Below are positions 5,399 through 5,939 of a stretch of DNA of 5,939 nt, piece by piece (the stretch's first letter is position 1; every line of letters starts with the position of its first letter). The notes under the pieces were generated by a model. That model saw nothing but the letters and a program-made list of their open reading frames with translations. It searched no databases and was not told the DNA's origin. The DNA comes from JADHLJ01 sp038116915 (GTDB lineage: Bacteria > Pseudomonadota > Alphaproteobacteria > Thalassobaculales > Thalassobaculaceae), in NCBI GenBank assembly GCA_038116915.1, contig JAYOEU010000231.1, forward strand, positions 1-5,939. Direction: 5' to 3'. The position numbers and the translations under genes were made by a program.

Positions 5399-5939
5399 AT
5401 GGCCAAGGCGTTTGACGGGATCCGGGTTCTGGACCTGAGCCAGGTGCTGGCCGGGCCGTCCTGCGGGCAGCATCTGGCGCTGCTGGGCGCGGATGTCATC
5501 AAGATTGAGCCGCCGGTGGGCGGCGATCAGATGCGCGACAAGGTGTTGGCCAGCCGGTTGGCGCCGCAGGGCATGGCCGCCGCGTTCCTCACCATGAACA
5601 TCAACAAACGCAGTCTCGCCCTCGATATCAAGACCGACCGCGGCAAGGCGATCCTGTTTGATCTGATCAAGGGGACCGATGCGATCCTGCATAATTTCCG
5701 CGCCGGCGTGGTCGACCGGCTGGGCCTCGACTATGACAGCGTGCGCGCCGCCAACCCCGCCATCGTCTATACCGTGATCAGCGGCTTCGGGCGTACCGGA
5801 CCGAAGGCCGGCGACCCGGCCTATGACGGGGCCGTGCAGGCCGCCTCGGGCATGATGGCCAATAACGGCTCGCCGGAGAGCGGCCCGCTGCGCACCGGCT
5901 ACATGCCCGTGGACCTGATGACCGGCATGACCGCCGCCT
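5399..5939 (+). CDS. CaiB/BaiF family class III CoA-transferase (3' end cut off by window)
   Basis: The first 180 residues of a CoA-transferase of family III, which moves CoA between carboxylic acids through an aspartyl-CoA intermediate; cytoplasmic. The N-terminus AFDGIRVLDLSQVLAGPSCG, then LGADVIKIEPP, MNINKRSLALDIKT, LHNFRAG and ISGFGRTGP are all family landmarks, in the usual order. YDGAVQAASG precedes the catalytic region, and D172 in YMPVDLMTG aligns by motif with the active-site Asp (Asp169 of formyl-CoA transferase). Complete members have about 380-400 residues, so roughly half is missing. GGAG at 5387-5390, eight bases from the ATG, supports the start. The acid substrate cannot be told from sequence: known members act on oxalate, carnitine, succinate/benzylsuccinate, mesaconate and others. 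It is divergent from the ArsR-family gene across 194 bp. Confidence 0.92.
   Translation, partial: MAKAFDGIRVLDLSQVLAGPSCGQHLALLGADVIKIEPPVGGDQMRDKVLASRLAPQGMAAAFLTMNINKRSLALDIKTDRGKAILFDLIKGTDAILHNFRAGVVDRLGLDYDSVRAANPAIVYTVISGFGRTGPKAGDPAYDGAVQAASGMMANNGSPESGPLRTGYMPVDLMTGMTAA

Noticed and set aside
5318..5692. Minus-strand frames antisense to the CoA-transferase start
   Set aside because: The plus strand shows ordered family motifs and a ribosome site; the opposite frames have none.

Overview
The window looks like a piece of a GC-rich alphaproteobacterial chromosome, possibly from the Rhodospirillales or a related order. The grounds are the GC-rich coding style, the CysE sequence, and an ArsR-type regulator with a C-terminal Cys-Cys pair of the kind common in alphaproteobacterial arsenic regulators. 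No species can be named from the sequence alone. I see no rRNA, tRNA, insertion sequence, CRISPR array or phage gene.

Layout, left to right. (1) Positions 2-1675, plus strand: the 3' part of a dienelactone-hydrolase-family gene, then after 33 bp a stand-alone MetE catalytic-domain protein (zinc-dependent methyltransferase family); these probably form one transcript. (2) Positions 1812-2783, plus strand: an exported metallo-beta-lactamase-fold hydrolase with a complete metal-ligand set, closed by a strong intrinsic terminator. (3) Positions 2854-3657, minus strand: cysE, serine O-acetyltransferase, convergent with the hydrolase gene. (4) Positions 3773-5204, minus strand: a two-gene module of a cysteine-rich ArsR-family repressor and a YraQ/ArsP-type (UPF0718) permease. 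(5) Positions 5399-5939, plus strand: the 5' part of a CaiB/BaiF-type class III CoA-transferase gene, divergent from the regulator gene.

The most informative part is the regulator-permease module. Two 18-bp operator-like palindromes sharing 14 of 18 bases (GTTC...GAAC arms) lie one upstream of the regulator and one upstream of the permease. A terminator whose stem overlaps the regulator's stop codon separates the two genes. This suggests two separately started transcripts under one autoregulated repressor, probably responding to a thiol-reactive metal or metalloid and controlling its export. The ligand is not proven by the sequence.

The flanking genes look like ordinary metabolism. CysE makes O-acetylserine for cysteine synthesis. 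The hydrolase, the MetE-like protein and the CoA-transferase belong to families common in catabolic or methyl-transfer pathways, but their substrates cannot be read from sequence. I found no clearly new multigene system; the leads worth checking are the operator pair, the stand-alone MetE-like enzyme beside a dienelactone hydrolase, and the unusual CysE C-terminus.
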